The position numbers and the translations under genes are program-made. A model generated the notes under the pieces. That model searched no databases. It saw nothing but the letters and a program-made list of their open reading frames with translations, and had not been told where the DNA came from. Source: Aquificaceae bacterium (GTDB lineage Bacteria; Aquificota; Aquificia; Aquificales; Aquificaceae). Taken from it: 59,986 nt of DNA. The DNA lies in the NCBI GenBank assembly GCA_026414575.1, contig JAOAIS010000024.1, positions 1 to 59,986 on the forward strand, given 5' to 3'. This document shows positions 47,436-56,289 of the stretch, one piece after another; position 1 is the stretch's first letter, and the number at the start of each line of letters is the position of its first letter.

Positions 47436-48732
47436 AGCGCTCCTTCTTTTTTTCAGTCTTTATATTGGTAGCGTATTTCTACTTTCCGTGTTTAGCCTCA
47501 TGGTTATCAGAACAACCCTTTATCAGTATGTTTTGAATTATGTGGACTATCAGGTAAACCCACTTATGGAATTTTATAACAACTACTACAAAAACCCCAA
47601 TCAATACGCCCTTTTGTTATCTGAAGATGTTGTCTCAAGAGAGATAGCCAGCATACTGTTAGACAAAAAGGGTAATGTGGTAAACATAGAAAGCTTCTTA
47701 GAGGGTGAAATACCCCATATGGAAGAGGATGAAATAAAGAAAGTCCTGAAATTAAGAAGGGGTATAGGGGAGCGTTATGCCTTCATTGTAAAAAGGGTAG
47801 GAGACTACGACCTTATTCTTCTTGGAAAGTTAGATAGTATAAAAAGGGTTGAGGGTCGCATACTGCTATTCACGGGCATCTTGGTCCTGCTCATATCTGC
47901 ACCCGCATCGGTTCTTGCCTTCTTACTCATAAATAGGCTTTTAAAACCTCTTTCCTACCTCAGGTACATCTCTGAGTCTTTATCGAGGGGCGAGCTGGAC
48001 ATTGAGATAGAAAGGAGCGGTCGTAGGGACGAGTTTGGACTTTTGGAAGAAGCCTATGCCAACATGGTGGAAAAGCTTAAGGGTATCATTCTCTGGCAGA
48101 GGGAATTTATAAGAAACATAACCCATGCCCTCAAGACTCCCCTTGCCTACATAAGAGGGCAGGCGGAACTTCTGCAGATGGGCGCTTACGAGGGTGATAG
48201 GCTAAGGGATATCTATCACAGCATTCAGTTTCAGTCAGAAAAAATGGAAAGATTAATAACACAGCTCACCACCATAATGAGGCTCGAATCCCAGATGCCC
48301 CTCAAGATAAGCAAAGTAAGCATAAACCAAATCTTTGCGGAGCTGGAGGAGGAGTACGAATTTATTAAGGCGGATAGAGACTTCAAAGTGGAGTACCTTG
48401 AAGAGGACAAAGAGATTGAGGTGGATAAAGAGTACTTCAAGATGGCTTTGAGGAACCTTATAGAGAATTCTTACAAGTATACTTCAGAGGGTGCAAGCAT
48501 AAGGCTATACTGTCATGACAACTGTATAGTGGTGGAGGACGACGGTATGGGCATGGAACACCCCGAGCGGGCTGGCGAGATATTTTACAGGGAAGCAACA
48601 GACAAGGAAGGCTCCGGACTGGGGCTATACATCGTAAAGCTTGTCACTCAAAAAAGCGGAATGGACATGAAGGTAGAAAGTAAAAGGGCGGCCGGCACAA
48701 AGGTAAGCCTATGCTATAATTTTAAATTATGA
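47419..48732 (+). CDS. Sensor histidine kinase
   Basis: HAMP-like region; H-box REFIRNITHALKTPLAYIRGQ; NLIENSYKYTSEG; GSGLGLYIVK. Confidence 0.95.
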   Translation: MSVRLKALLLFFSLYIGSVFLLSVFSLMVIRTTLYQYVLNYVDYQVNPLMEFYNNYYKNPNQYALLLSEDVVSREIASILLDKKGNVVNIESFLEGEIPHMEEDEIKKVLKLRRGIGERYAFIVKRVGDYDLILLGKLDSIKRVEGRILLFTGILVLLISAPASVLAFLLINRLLKPLSYLRYISESLSRGELDIEIERSGRRDEFGLLEEAYANMVEKLKGIILWQREFIRNITHALKTPLAYIRGQAELLQMGAYEGDRLRDIYHSIQFQSEKMERLITQLTTIMRLESQMPLKISKVSINQIFAELEEEYEFIKADRDFKVEYLEEDKEIEVDKEYFKMALRNLIENSYKYTSEGASIRLYCHDNCIVVEDDGMGMEHPERAGEIFYREATDKEGSGLGLYIVKLVTQKSGMDMKVESKRAAGTKVSLCYNFKL

Positions 48733-49316
48733 GAAAATTAACATTCCTCATTCTTCCTCTCCTGCTTTTGGCCGCTGCCTGCAAAAAACAGCATGAATTC
48801 TACGGACACCTTTTTGAGCAACCCGCCTATAACTTTGAGCTTACCGACCACAAGGGAAAGGTGGTGAAACTCTCCGATTACACAAGGCAAAGTAAGATAG
48901 TTTTCATATTCTTTGGCTACACCCACTGTCCCGATGTTTGTCCTACAGCCCTCGAAACGCTTGCAAAGGTCATCAAACAGCTCAAGCCAGAAGAGGCAAG
49001 CAAAGTGCAGGTGCTTTTTATAAGTGTTGACCCCGATAGAGATTCCCCCGAGGTTCTTAGAAACTATGTGCCCTACTTTCATCCAAGCTTTGTTGGGCTT
49101 TGGGGCTCGGAGGAGTCAATTAGGAAAATCGCGCAGGAATATAAAGCCTATTACAGAAAGGTGGAAGGGGAATCCAAGGGGGGCTACCTGGTGGACCACA
49201 CCGCCACCATATACCTCATTACCCCTGACAACAGAATAAAACTTCTTTACACACCAGCAAAGCAAGAACCAAGCAAGATGGCGGAGGACATAAGATTTTT
49301 GCTGAAGGGCTTATAG
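48729..49316 (+). CDS. SCO1/SenC/PrrC family copper protein
   Basis: Lipobox LLAAACK; FELTDHKGKVVKLSDYTRQSKIVFIFFGYTHCPDVCPTALE (CxxxC), VSVDPDRDSPEVL, VDHTATIYLI. Confidence 0.93.
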   Translation: MRKLTFLILPLLLLAAACKKQHEFYGHLFEQPAYNFELTDHKGKVVKLSDYTRQSKIVFIFFGYTHCPDVCPTALETLAKVIKQLKPEEASKVQVLFISVDPDRDSPEVLRNYVPYFHPSFVGLWGSEESIRKIAQEYKAYYRKVEGESKGGYLVDHTATIYLITPDNRIKLLYTPAKQEPSKMAEDIRFLLKGL

Positions 49317-49894
49317 AGGAGATCTTCAAAAGGAACGGCTTTGAGCTTGAAAAAGAACAGGTAAGGAGCTTTGCCTTGTACTTAGAAGAATTAAAGAGGT
49401 GGAATAGGGTTCACAACCTCACCGCCATAAGAAACGACAAAGAGATAGTCAAAAGGCACTTTCTTGATTCAATAACTGTAAGCCTGTGTCTTGAGGAAAA
49501 GGGTGTAAAAGTGGATGGGCTTTCCCTATGCGATGTGGGTAGCGGCGCAGGCTTTCCCGGTGTACCCCTTAAGATATACTACAAAGACCGCATAGAGCTT
49601 ACCCTCATAGAAGCAGTGGCAAAGAAATGCTCTTTTCTTGAGACACTTAAGTTAAAGCTTGGGCTTTCCTATCGTGTTATATGCAAGGAAGCTCAGAAGG
49701 TAAAGGAAAATTTTGACCTCGTGGTGTGCAGAGCCCTTGGGCCTTCGGAAGAAGTAATACCACTCATGGAAGGCCTCTCAAAAAGATACATACTTGTAAT
49801 GAAAGGAAGTGAAGTTCAGCCTGGCTATGATTATTGTAGAATACAGCTCCCAGATGTAAAGAGTTATATCCTCTTTCTGGCAAAGACCAAATAG
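49301..49894 (+). CDS. rsmG: 16S rRNA (guanine-527-N7)-methyltransferase (start uncertain)
   Basis: EELKRWNRVHNLTAIRNDKEIVKRHFLDSI...LCDVGSGAGFPGVPLKI; open frame upstream of the track's TTG at 49376 encodes AEGLIEEIFKRNGFELEKEQVRSFA, fitting the RsmG N-terminus. Confidence 0.88.
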   Translation, partial: AEGLIEEIFKRNGFELEKEQVRSFALYLEELKRWNRVHNLTAIRNDKEIVKRHFLDSITVSLCLEEKGVKVDGLSLCDVGSGAGFPGVPLKIYYKDRIELTLIEAVAKKCSFLETLKLKLGLSYRVICKEAQKVKENFDLVVCRALGPSEEVIPLMEGLSKRYILVMKGSEVQPGYDYCRIQLPDVKSYILFLAKTK

Positions 49895-50604
49895 CCCGTG
49901 TGGGCGGTCATGAGGTCTTGTGGTCTTAAACGGTCCGGGTTTACCTTGTAGGGTCTTTTGAGTAATTCGACAACCTCTACATGGCAAAAGAGGCTTTCCA
50001 TGTCTCTTAAAAGGGAACTTACCTGATTGGTGGTGGGTAGAAGGCAGGAGAAGGCTCCGCCTGGCTTCATAACTTTCCAGACCTTGTCTAAGTAAGGTAG
50101 TGGGTCCTTGACATCTACAAAAACCGCATCAAAATAACCATACTCCAAGTCCACCACAGAAAAGTCCACATTCTCCAGCCTTACATTCTTACAAAGATCA
50201 AACTTCTCCCAGTTTTTTCTGGCCAGCCTATAAAATTCCTCCCTTACCTCATAAGCCCAAACTTCTCCTGCAAGCCTGGAGAAGACCGCGGTAGAGGCAC
50301 CGCTTCCCACGCCAAACTCCAAAAGCCTCTTTTCCCTTGAAAGGTCAAGCTTGAAGGCTATGTAGAAGCTGTCCTTTGGATAAACAATCTGGGTTTTTCT
50401 ATCAAAACCAAGGAGTATAACATCTTCAAGGGTTGGATGCAGAAGACAAAAGCCTTTGACTACCTCGCCGGGATTTCTTCCCACCACATCCTCAAGCTTT
50501 AGAAGCCTATCCTTCAAGTTTAGACTAAAATCCTTGCTGAGACGCTTGACATACCTCCTGTCTCCCGCCACCAAGAGAACAAAGTCTCCTTCTTTGAAGC
50601 TCAT
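49864..50604 (-). CDS. trmI: tRNA (adenine-58-N1)-methyltransferase TrmI-like
   Basis: FKEGDFVLLVAGDRRYVKRLSKD...YPKDSFYIAFKLDLSREKRLLEFGVGSGASTAVFSRLAGEVWAYEVREEFYRLARKNWE. Confidence 0.85.
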   Translation of the reverse strand: MSFKEGDFVLLVAGDRRYVKRLSKDFSLNLKDRLLKLEDVVGRNPGEVVKGFCLLHPTLEDVILLGFDRKTQIVYPKDSFYIAFKLDLSREKRLLEFGVGSGASTAVFSRLAGEVWAYEVREEFYRLARKNWEKFDLCKNVRLENVDFSVVDLEYGYFDAVFVDVKDPLPYLDKVWKVMKPGGAFSCLLPTTNQVSSLLRDMESLFCHVEVVELLKRPYKVNPDRLRPQDLMTAHTGYLVFARKRI

Positions 50605-51047
50605 CTTAGCTCCAATATGGCTTTACCCAGGTTGTAGGAGGCCATAGAGTATTTTAGGGCGTAGTTGTAATCACCAACCCTGTAGTTTTCCCTGGCCACA
50701 TGGTGGAACAGAAGCTGGTAAGCAAAGAGCTGTGGATGTCTTTTTGAATGTTTTTGGGTTTCATTGAGCAAAAGGGAAGACCTTCTTAGCCTCTTACTTG
50801 CCACAACTTTGTCTTTACCAAAGCTGTCAGGAGACCTGATGCCCTCAAGAGCTTGTAAGACCCTATCCGCCGACCTCATGGCCTTGATGTCTCCCTTTTC
50901 ACAGGCAAGGCTCGTGAGAATCTCTGCCTCTCTCATCAAGTCCTCATAAACCATGTTCTCTTTAAGAGCCATGTATCTTATTCTCAGAAGATGGCAGTCA
51001 AGGGCAAAGACGCCAGAGAGGGTCATAAGAAGCAATAGCCAAAACAC
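50601..51047 (-). CDS. Hypothetical secreted helical protein
   Basis: Signal peptide MFWLLLLMTLSGVFALDCHL; no recognised family. Confidence 0.6.
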   Translation of the reverse strand: MFWLLLLMTLSGVFALDCHLLRIRYMALKENMVYEDLMREAEILTSLACEKGDIKAMRSADRVLQALEGIRSPDSFGKDKVVASKRLRRSSLLLNETQKHSKRHPQLFAYQLLFHHVARENYRVGDYNYALKYSMASYNLGKAILELR

Positions 51048-51076
51048 AAAAAAGATTATAATATTAGCAAAACCCT

Positions 51077-51364
51077 ATGGTGTTGGGCATACTCATAGTT
51101 GAGCTTTTCTTTCCAGAAAACGGCTCTCTTAAGGAAAAGAGATACTACATAAGGTCCATGAAGGATAAGGTCAAATCTTCCTTCAATGTATCGGTAGCCG
51201 AGGTAGACCATCATGACCTTTGGCAGAGGTCAAGCCTTGCCTTTGTATGCGTAGCTGGTGAAAAGTCCATAGCCGAGAGCACCCTAAGCGGTGTAAAAAA
51301 GCTCCTTGACAGGCACTATCCTGAATTTTTGCTGGAACTAAAGATGGAATTTCTAAAGCTTTAA
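51077..51364 (+). CDS. DUF503 family protein
   Basis: GILIVELFFPENGSLKEKRYYIRSMKDKVKSSFNVSVAEVDHHDLWQRSSLAFVCVA. Confidence 0.88.
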   Translation: MVLGILIVELFFPENGSLKEKRYYIRSMKDKVKSSFNVSVAEVDHHDLWQRSSLAFVCVAGEKSIAESTLSGVKKLLDRHYPEFLLELKMEFLKL

Positions 51365-52473
51365 AAGCCAAGACTCGCATAAGAGACTATTGAGTCAGTC
51401 GGCTCCTCGTAGTAGATTTTGTAGTCAAAGAACCTTCCCCTTTGCAAGCCCGCTTTTTTCAACATATGGGAAAAGACGAGGTTAGTATAATGACCGTCTA
51501 TGCGAGTAGGGTTTCCATCCTTTTCAAGCAGGTCAAAGGCTTCCCCTGACTGCAAATCCTTGAGAAGGTCAAGATAAGCCATGTCCCTAAAGGAAGGGTC
51601 ATAGCTCTGGGCGTCGCCAAACTTTTTACCCACATGGCTTAGGTCAACGCTGGATATTATGAGGGTATGTTTTAGCTCCCAGCCGATTATCCTCAAGAGG
51701 TTCTCGGCTAACTCCTCCAAAAAGCCTCTATTCCCGTAGGATACTATAAGGGCAAGGGCCTCGGCTTCTGGAAACAGCATCTTGGCATAGATACCTGCAA
51801 ATTCTATGGAGTGCTCCATGCGATAGGAGAGAAGGTCGTGAGTTATTTCAAAGCTGTAAAGATTCTGAAGCCTTTCTAAAAGGTCTTTTCTTGTCCTTAA
51901 AATGCCAAAGGGTGTTTCCATGTCCAGAGGAAGGGCGGAAAAGGGCATTTCATGCCAGTAGTGGGAGACACCAAGTATGATTATCAGTCTCCTGTCTTCC
52001 TTTAGCCTTCCATAGCCTTCCCAGTAGGTATCCTTAGCAACCCTTATGTCCATATGGGGCACCATAAGTCCGAGCATCTCCTCCTTTTCCTTTTTATCAC
52101 CCATCAAAAAGCCCCTACACCCATTACCATCGCATGGATAGACCTCGCCCGCATGAGACATGGGTCTTATACCTTTAAGAAGAAGTTCATTTGTCTCCCG
52201 CTTTAGAATCCTTCGAAAATTGTCGTTGTCCAGCAGTAAAAACCTATCAAGAAGGTTTATAAACTCCGCAAGCTCTTCCTCCCTAAGAAGGTGACCCGTT
52301 CTGCGTATAAATTCTATCCTGATATCGCCAATATCCCTCGTGCCATCCATAAGAGAAAGCAACAAAAGAGCAGGGTAGGGCACGGCAAGGCTCTCAGAGA
52401 GGTTTAGAGGATCAACCAGCAGGAACCTCTCCCCGAGGGGCTGGATATTGACGGGTCTTATTTTTGGCTTCAT
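51361..52473 (-). CDS. MEMO family protein (AmmeMemoRadiSam protein B) with N-terminal PqqD-like extension
   Basis: RPMSHAGEVYPCDGNGCRGFLMGDKK...MVPHMDIRVAKDTYWEGY...IILGVSHYW; SSVDLSHVGKKFGD. Confidence 0.85.
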   Translation of the reverse strand: MKPKIRPVNIQPLGERFLLVDPLNLSESLAVPYPALLLLSLMDGTRDIGDIRIEFIRRTGHLLREEELAEFINLLDRFLLLDNDNFRRILKRETNELLLKGIRPMSHAGEVYPCDGNGCRGFLMGDKKEKEEMLGLMVPHMDIRVAKDTYWEGYGRLKEDRRLIIILGVSHYWHEMPFSALPLDMETPFGILRTRKDLLERLQNLYSFEITHDLLSYRMEHSIEFAGIYAKMLFPEAEALALIVSYGNRGFLEELAENLLRIIGWELKHTLIISSVDLSHVGKKFGDAQSYDPSFRDMAYLDLLKDLQSGEAFDLLEKDGNPTRIDGHYTNLVFSHMLKKAGLQRGRFFDYKIYYEEPTDSIVSYASLGF

Positions 52474-52886
52474 CCAAACAGAAGTATTTCCTCTTCTACA
52501 AACTTGCCCTCCACAAGCTCCCAGCTTCTGTAAGATACCACTTTACCCTTGCTGACTGAGAGGATGATGTAGGAAAGGCCTTCGAAAGCCCTCTCTAAAT
52601 CAAACTGGGAGGGTCTATCGGGGTGGTCAGGATGAGAGTGGTAAACGCCTACCACATCAAGTCCAAAATCCCTTGCCTTTTTCTCAGCCTTCATATAGTC
52701 TTCGGGAGTTATCTCGTAGCGATCGTGTTTCCTGTCGGGGTTTGCGTTAGGCGTTTCGTAGGCCCCAAAGACGGTCCTTAGGGTATCTTCCATCTTTCCA
52801 AGGAGTAACCCGCAGGTTTCGTGAGGGTAATCCCTTTCAGCCTGAGCTATTATCCTCTGCAGGGCAGAACCCTTGATCCTCAACAT
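52470..52886 (-). CDS. JAB/JAMM (Mov34) family isopeptidase-like protein
   Basis: JAMM motif: YPHETCGLLLG...VGVYHSHPDHPDRPSQFDLERAF. Confidence 0.92.
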   Translation of the reverse strand: MLRIKGSALQRIIAQAERDYPHETCGLLLGKMEDTLRTVFGAYETPNANPDRKHDRYEITPEDYMKAEKKARDFGLDVVGVYHSHPDHPDRPSQFDLERAFEGLSYIILSVSKGKVVSYRSWELVEGKFVEEEILLFG

Positions 52887-52888
52887 GT

Positions 52889-53905
52889 TTAAACTACCGC
52901 GTGTTGCACGAGCAGTTCTGCTATCTGGACTGCGTTGGTGGCAGCACCCTTACGGATGTTGTCGGCCACAATCCAAAGGGAGAGCCCGGGCTCGAAGACC
53001 GTGTCTTTCCTCAGTCTTCCCACAAAGACTTCATCCCTGCCAGCCACATCCACCGCAAGAGGATACTCGCCCCTTTCTGGTTCATCCAGCACTACAACAC
53101 CCCTTGCCTTCTTTAGAAGGTCTCTTGCCTCCTCCGGTGATAATTCACCCTTGAGCTGGACACTCACCGCTTCCGAATGTCCGTAAAAGACCGGCACCCT
53201 CACGCAGGTAGCGGAGACTCTTATATTGGGGTCGTGGAGTATCTTGCGGGTCTCGTTGAGCATCTTGAGCTCTTCCTTTGTGTATCCGCTCTCGGCGAAG
53301 GCATCTATCTGGGGGACCACATTAAAGGCTATCCTCTTTGGCAGATGCTTTTGGGGAGGTACATCCCTTCCCTCGCACCAAGCCCTCGTCTGTTCCTGAA
53401 GCTCCCTTATGGCCTTTGCGCCAGCTCCAGAGACGGACTGGTAGGTGGCAACCACTATGGCGGATATGCCCACTTGGTCGTATATGGGCTTTAGGGCAAC
53501 GAGCATCTGTATTGTGGAACAGTTAGGGTTTGCAATTATGCCCTTGTGTTCCTTAATGTCCTCAGGGTTTACCTCTGGCACAATGAGAGGCACATCTGGA
53601 TCAAGTCTCCAAGCGGAGGAGTTATCTATAACCACCGCACCATCTGAGGCAAACTTGGGAGCATACTCCCTGCTTATGGATGAACCAGCAGAAAATAGTG
53701 CTATATCTATTCCAGAAAAATTCTTCCTTTTTGTGAGGGCCTGCACCCTTACTTTTTCACCTCTAAAGCCAAGCTCTAAACCTTCCGAGTTTTCTGAGGC
53801 AAAAAGCTCCAATTCATCTACGGGGAAGTTTCTCTCTTCTAAAACCTTAAGAAAAGTCCTGCCTACCTCTCCAGTGGCACCAACCACTGCTACCCTATAT
53901 CCCAT
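52889..53905 (-). CDS. asd: Aspartate-semialdehyde dehydrogenase
   Basis: MGYRVAVVGATGEVGRTFLKVLEERNFPVDELELFAS...IIANPNCSTIQMLVALKPIYDQ. Confidence 0.96.
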   Translation of the reverse strand: MGYRVAVVGATGEVGRTFLKVLEERNFPVDELELFASENSEGLELGFRGEKVRVQALTKRKNFSGIDIALFSAGSSISREYAPKFASDGAVVIDNSSAWRLDPDVPLIVPEVNPEDIKEHKGIIANPNCSTIQMLVALKPIYDQVGISAIVVATYQSVSGAGAKAIRELQEQTRAWCEGRDVPPQKHLPKRIAFNVVPQIDAFAESGYTKEELKMLNETRKILHDPNIRVSATCVRVPVFYGHSEAVSVQLKGELSPEEARDLLKKARGVVVLDEPERGEYPLAVDVAGRDEVFVGRLRKDTVFEPGLSLWIVADNIRKGAATNAVQIAELLVQHAVV

Positions 53906-53907
53906 AG

Positions 53908-53919
53908 TTATAATTATAA
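53908..53919. promoter_or_regulatory. Symmetric divergent -10 palindrome TTATAATTATAA
   Basis: Contains TATAAT on both strands within the 17 bp between the asd and glycosyltransferase start codons. Confidence 0.6.
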
Positions 53920-53922
53920 GCC

Positions 53923-55248
53923 ATGTTTTGGCTGATTTTTGCCGTGCTTGCCTTTCTCAGCCTATTGCCAAACCTTGAAAAGTATCCTTTCAAAAACGAG
54001 GAATCCCTGCGCAACCTTGTTGCCTTTGAAATGTGGCACTCGAGGGAGTATATACAGCCCACATTACTGGGCGAGCCTTACTTTAACAAACCACCTCTCT
54101 TTAACTGGCTCATAGTGCTGTATGCTCAGATATTCTCTTGGGATGAGCTGGTCGGAAGGATGGTTAGTCTAACCTCTCTCTTAATGACCCTTCTACTTAT
54201 TGGATTTTTCTCATACTTTCTTTTCAAAAAATTGGAAACAGCCCTTCTTTCTGCCCTTATTTTCATAACCTTCGGCAATGTGCTTTTTTTCTACGGCTAT
54301 CTGGCAGAAATTGACATGCTTTTAACTTTTCTCCTTTTTTTGGGCCTCTGCTCTATATATCTGTGGTGGGATAGGGATAAGAGCCTTTTTGCCATGGCTG
54401 GAGGTCTGGTATTCGGTTTTTCTGCGCTCTTAAAGGGCTTTCCTTCTTACGCCTTCCTCTTTTTCTCTCTTCTTGCCCTTGCCCTGCACTTCAGAAAGGT
54501 AAAGCTCCTTGTGAGCAAGGGGGCTCTTCTTCTCTACACACTATCACTGCTTCCACCCATTGCTTGGCTAATTCTGACGCCAAAGCCAATCCTTTATCTT
54601 TTGAACCTTTGGAGGGAAAGCTTTGACAGAGTCCATGGGGACTTTTCTAGGCTACAGCACTTTTTTATGTACCCTTTGACCAATCTCAAGGACCTTTTGC
54701 CTTGGAGCCTTCTTTTTCTTTTAGCCCTGTATAACTTGAGAGGAAGACTGAGCTTTCCATCACCCATAAGATTTCTCTCTCTCCTTTTCTTGCTCAACTA
54801 CATTCCTTACTGGTTTTCTAACTCTGCTGGCAGGTACATACTTCCCCTTTACCCCATTCTGTCCCTTATTTTCTCCTTCTACATAGGAGAAGTCCTTCAA
54901 AACAGGGGATTCAAAAAACTCCTTGTAGGCGCTTTAGCCTTGACTGTTAGCCTCAGGCTTTTGTACGGACTTTTCTACTTTCCTTACAAAGGTCAGGGGG
55001 AAACTTCAAGAAAGAAAATAGCCCGTGACATGATAAGTCTTATAGACTTAAGAAAGGACATTGCATGCGAGTGTCCGGAAGAAAAGTCCCTATGCCTTTA
55101 CATAGGTTTGGAAAGGGGGAAACCCCTAAAAAGGCTCAGCCAAAGCCCTAATGCGGAGTATGCGGTAGCCTGTAACAGAAGGATTGGAAAACCAGTCAAA
55201 GAATACCTATTGAAGGACAAGGTGGTCAGCTTAGAGAGTTTAAATTAA
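53923..55248 (+). CDS. ArnT/PMT-like membrane glycosyltransferase
   Basis: LPNLEKYPFKNEESLRNLVAFEMWHSREYIQPTLLGEPYFNKPPLFNWLIVLYAQIFSWDELVGRMVSL, polytopic. Confidence 0.85.
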   Translation: MFWLIFAVLAFLSLLPNLEKYPFKNEESLRNLVAFEMWHSREYIQPTLLGEPYFNKPPLFNWLIVLYAQIFSWDELVGRMVSLTSLLMTLLLIGFFSYFLFKKLETALLSALIFITFGNVLFFYGYLAEIDMLLTFLLFLGLCSIYLWWDRDKSLFAMAGGLVFGFSALLKGFPSYAFLFFSLLALALHFRKVKLLVSKGALLLYTLSLLPPIAWLILTPKPILYLLNLWRESFDRVHGDFSRLQHFFMYPLTNLKDLLPWSLLFLLALYNLRGRLSFPSPIRFLSLLFLLNYIPYWFSNSAGRYILPLYPILSLIFSFYIGEVLQNRGFKKLLVGALALTVSLRLLYGLFYFPYKGQGETSRKKIARDMISLIDLRKDIACECPEEKSLCLYIGLERGKPLKRLSQSPNAEYAVACNRRIGKPVKEYLLKDKVVSLESLN

Positions 55249-55254
55249 TAATCC

Positions 55255-56289
55255 ATGGACATAAAGCCAGAGGAGCTTTACCGGCTAAAAGATAGGATTC
55301 TTGTGGACATAAGAAGCCCCTCCGAGTACGAGGAGTTCCATATACCGGGTGCTGTAAACTTACCCCTCTTTGGCGACGAGGAAAAGAGTCTAATAGGCCT
55401 TGTCTACAAACATAGGGGCTTAGAAGGGGCAAAGGAGATTGGTTACCAAATTGCCCAACAAAAGCTCCAGTGGTTATTGAAAGCCTTCAAGGAGCTGAAA
55501 GGAAAACATTCCAAGGTTGTGGTCTATTGCTGGAGAGGTGGCCTGAGAAGTCAAGAGCTGTGCAAGTTTTTAAGTTCGATGGGGGTGGAGGTTTTTAGGC
55601 TGGAAGGTGGCTATAGGGCTTACAGGAAATTCATCCTTGAGGATATGGAGCGGCTGTTGGAAGGTAAAAGGTTTCTCGTGCTGACGGGTAAGACGGGCGT
55701 TGGCAAATCCAGGCTTCTAAGAAGACTAAGGGAGGAGGGCTATCCCGTTCTTGACCTGGAGATGCTCGCAAAAGACAGAGGCTCTGTGTTCGGTAAGGTG
55801 GGCATAGGAGAGAGGATTAGTCAGAAGCTTTTTGACTCCGTACTCTACGAGGAGCTAAGAAGAATGGACTCAAGCCTCATTCTGCTGGAGGACGAAAGCA
55901 GGCTTATAGGAAATGTGCATATACCGGCACCCCTATGGCACAAAAAAGAGCATGGTATATATGTAGAACTGGAGGCAAGCCTGCAGAGAAGGCTCAGGAA
56001 TATCCTTGAGGATTACACATGCTTTGAGGGCTGGCAAGAAGAAGCCAAAATAGCACTACACAAGATAAGAAAGTACCTTGGAGAAGAAAGGTATAAAAAA
56101 GCCATAAACCTGCTTGAAGAAGGCAAGGCGGAGGAGCTTGCCCTTCTCTTGATGACCGATTACTACGATAGGACATACAAGCTCCAGAAAAGGGCATCTT
56201 ACAAGCTTGACTGCTCCGATTTAGAACACTGCCTTGAAAGCCTAAAGAACTTATACACGCAACTTCTTAAGGAAAGGGTAGCCCCTTAA
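55255..56289 (+). CDS. selU: tRNA 2-selenouridine synthase
   Basis: Rhodanese domain ILVDIRSPSEYEEFHIPGAVNLPLFGDEEKSLIGLVYKHRG...VVVYCWRGGLRSQELCKFLSSMGVEVFRLEGGYRAYR plus P-loop LTGKTGVGKSRLL. Confidence 0.93.
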   Translation: MDIKPEELYRLKDRILVDIRSPSEYEEFHIPGAVNLPLFGDEEKSLIGLVYKHRGLEGAKEIGYQIAQQKLQWLLKAFKELKGKHSKVVVYCWRGGLRSQELCKFLSSMGVEVFRLEGGYRAYRKFILEDMERLLEGKRFLVLTGKTGVGKSRLLRRLREEGYPVLDLEMLAKDRGSVFGKVGIGERISQKLFDSVLYEELRRMDSSLILLEDESRLIGNVHIPAPLWHKKEHGIYVELEASLQRRLRNILEDYTCFEGWQEEAKIALHKIRKYLGEERYKKAINLLEEGKAEELALLLMTDYYDRTYKLQKRASYKLDCSDLEHCLESLKNLYTQLLKERVAP

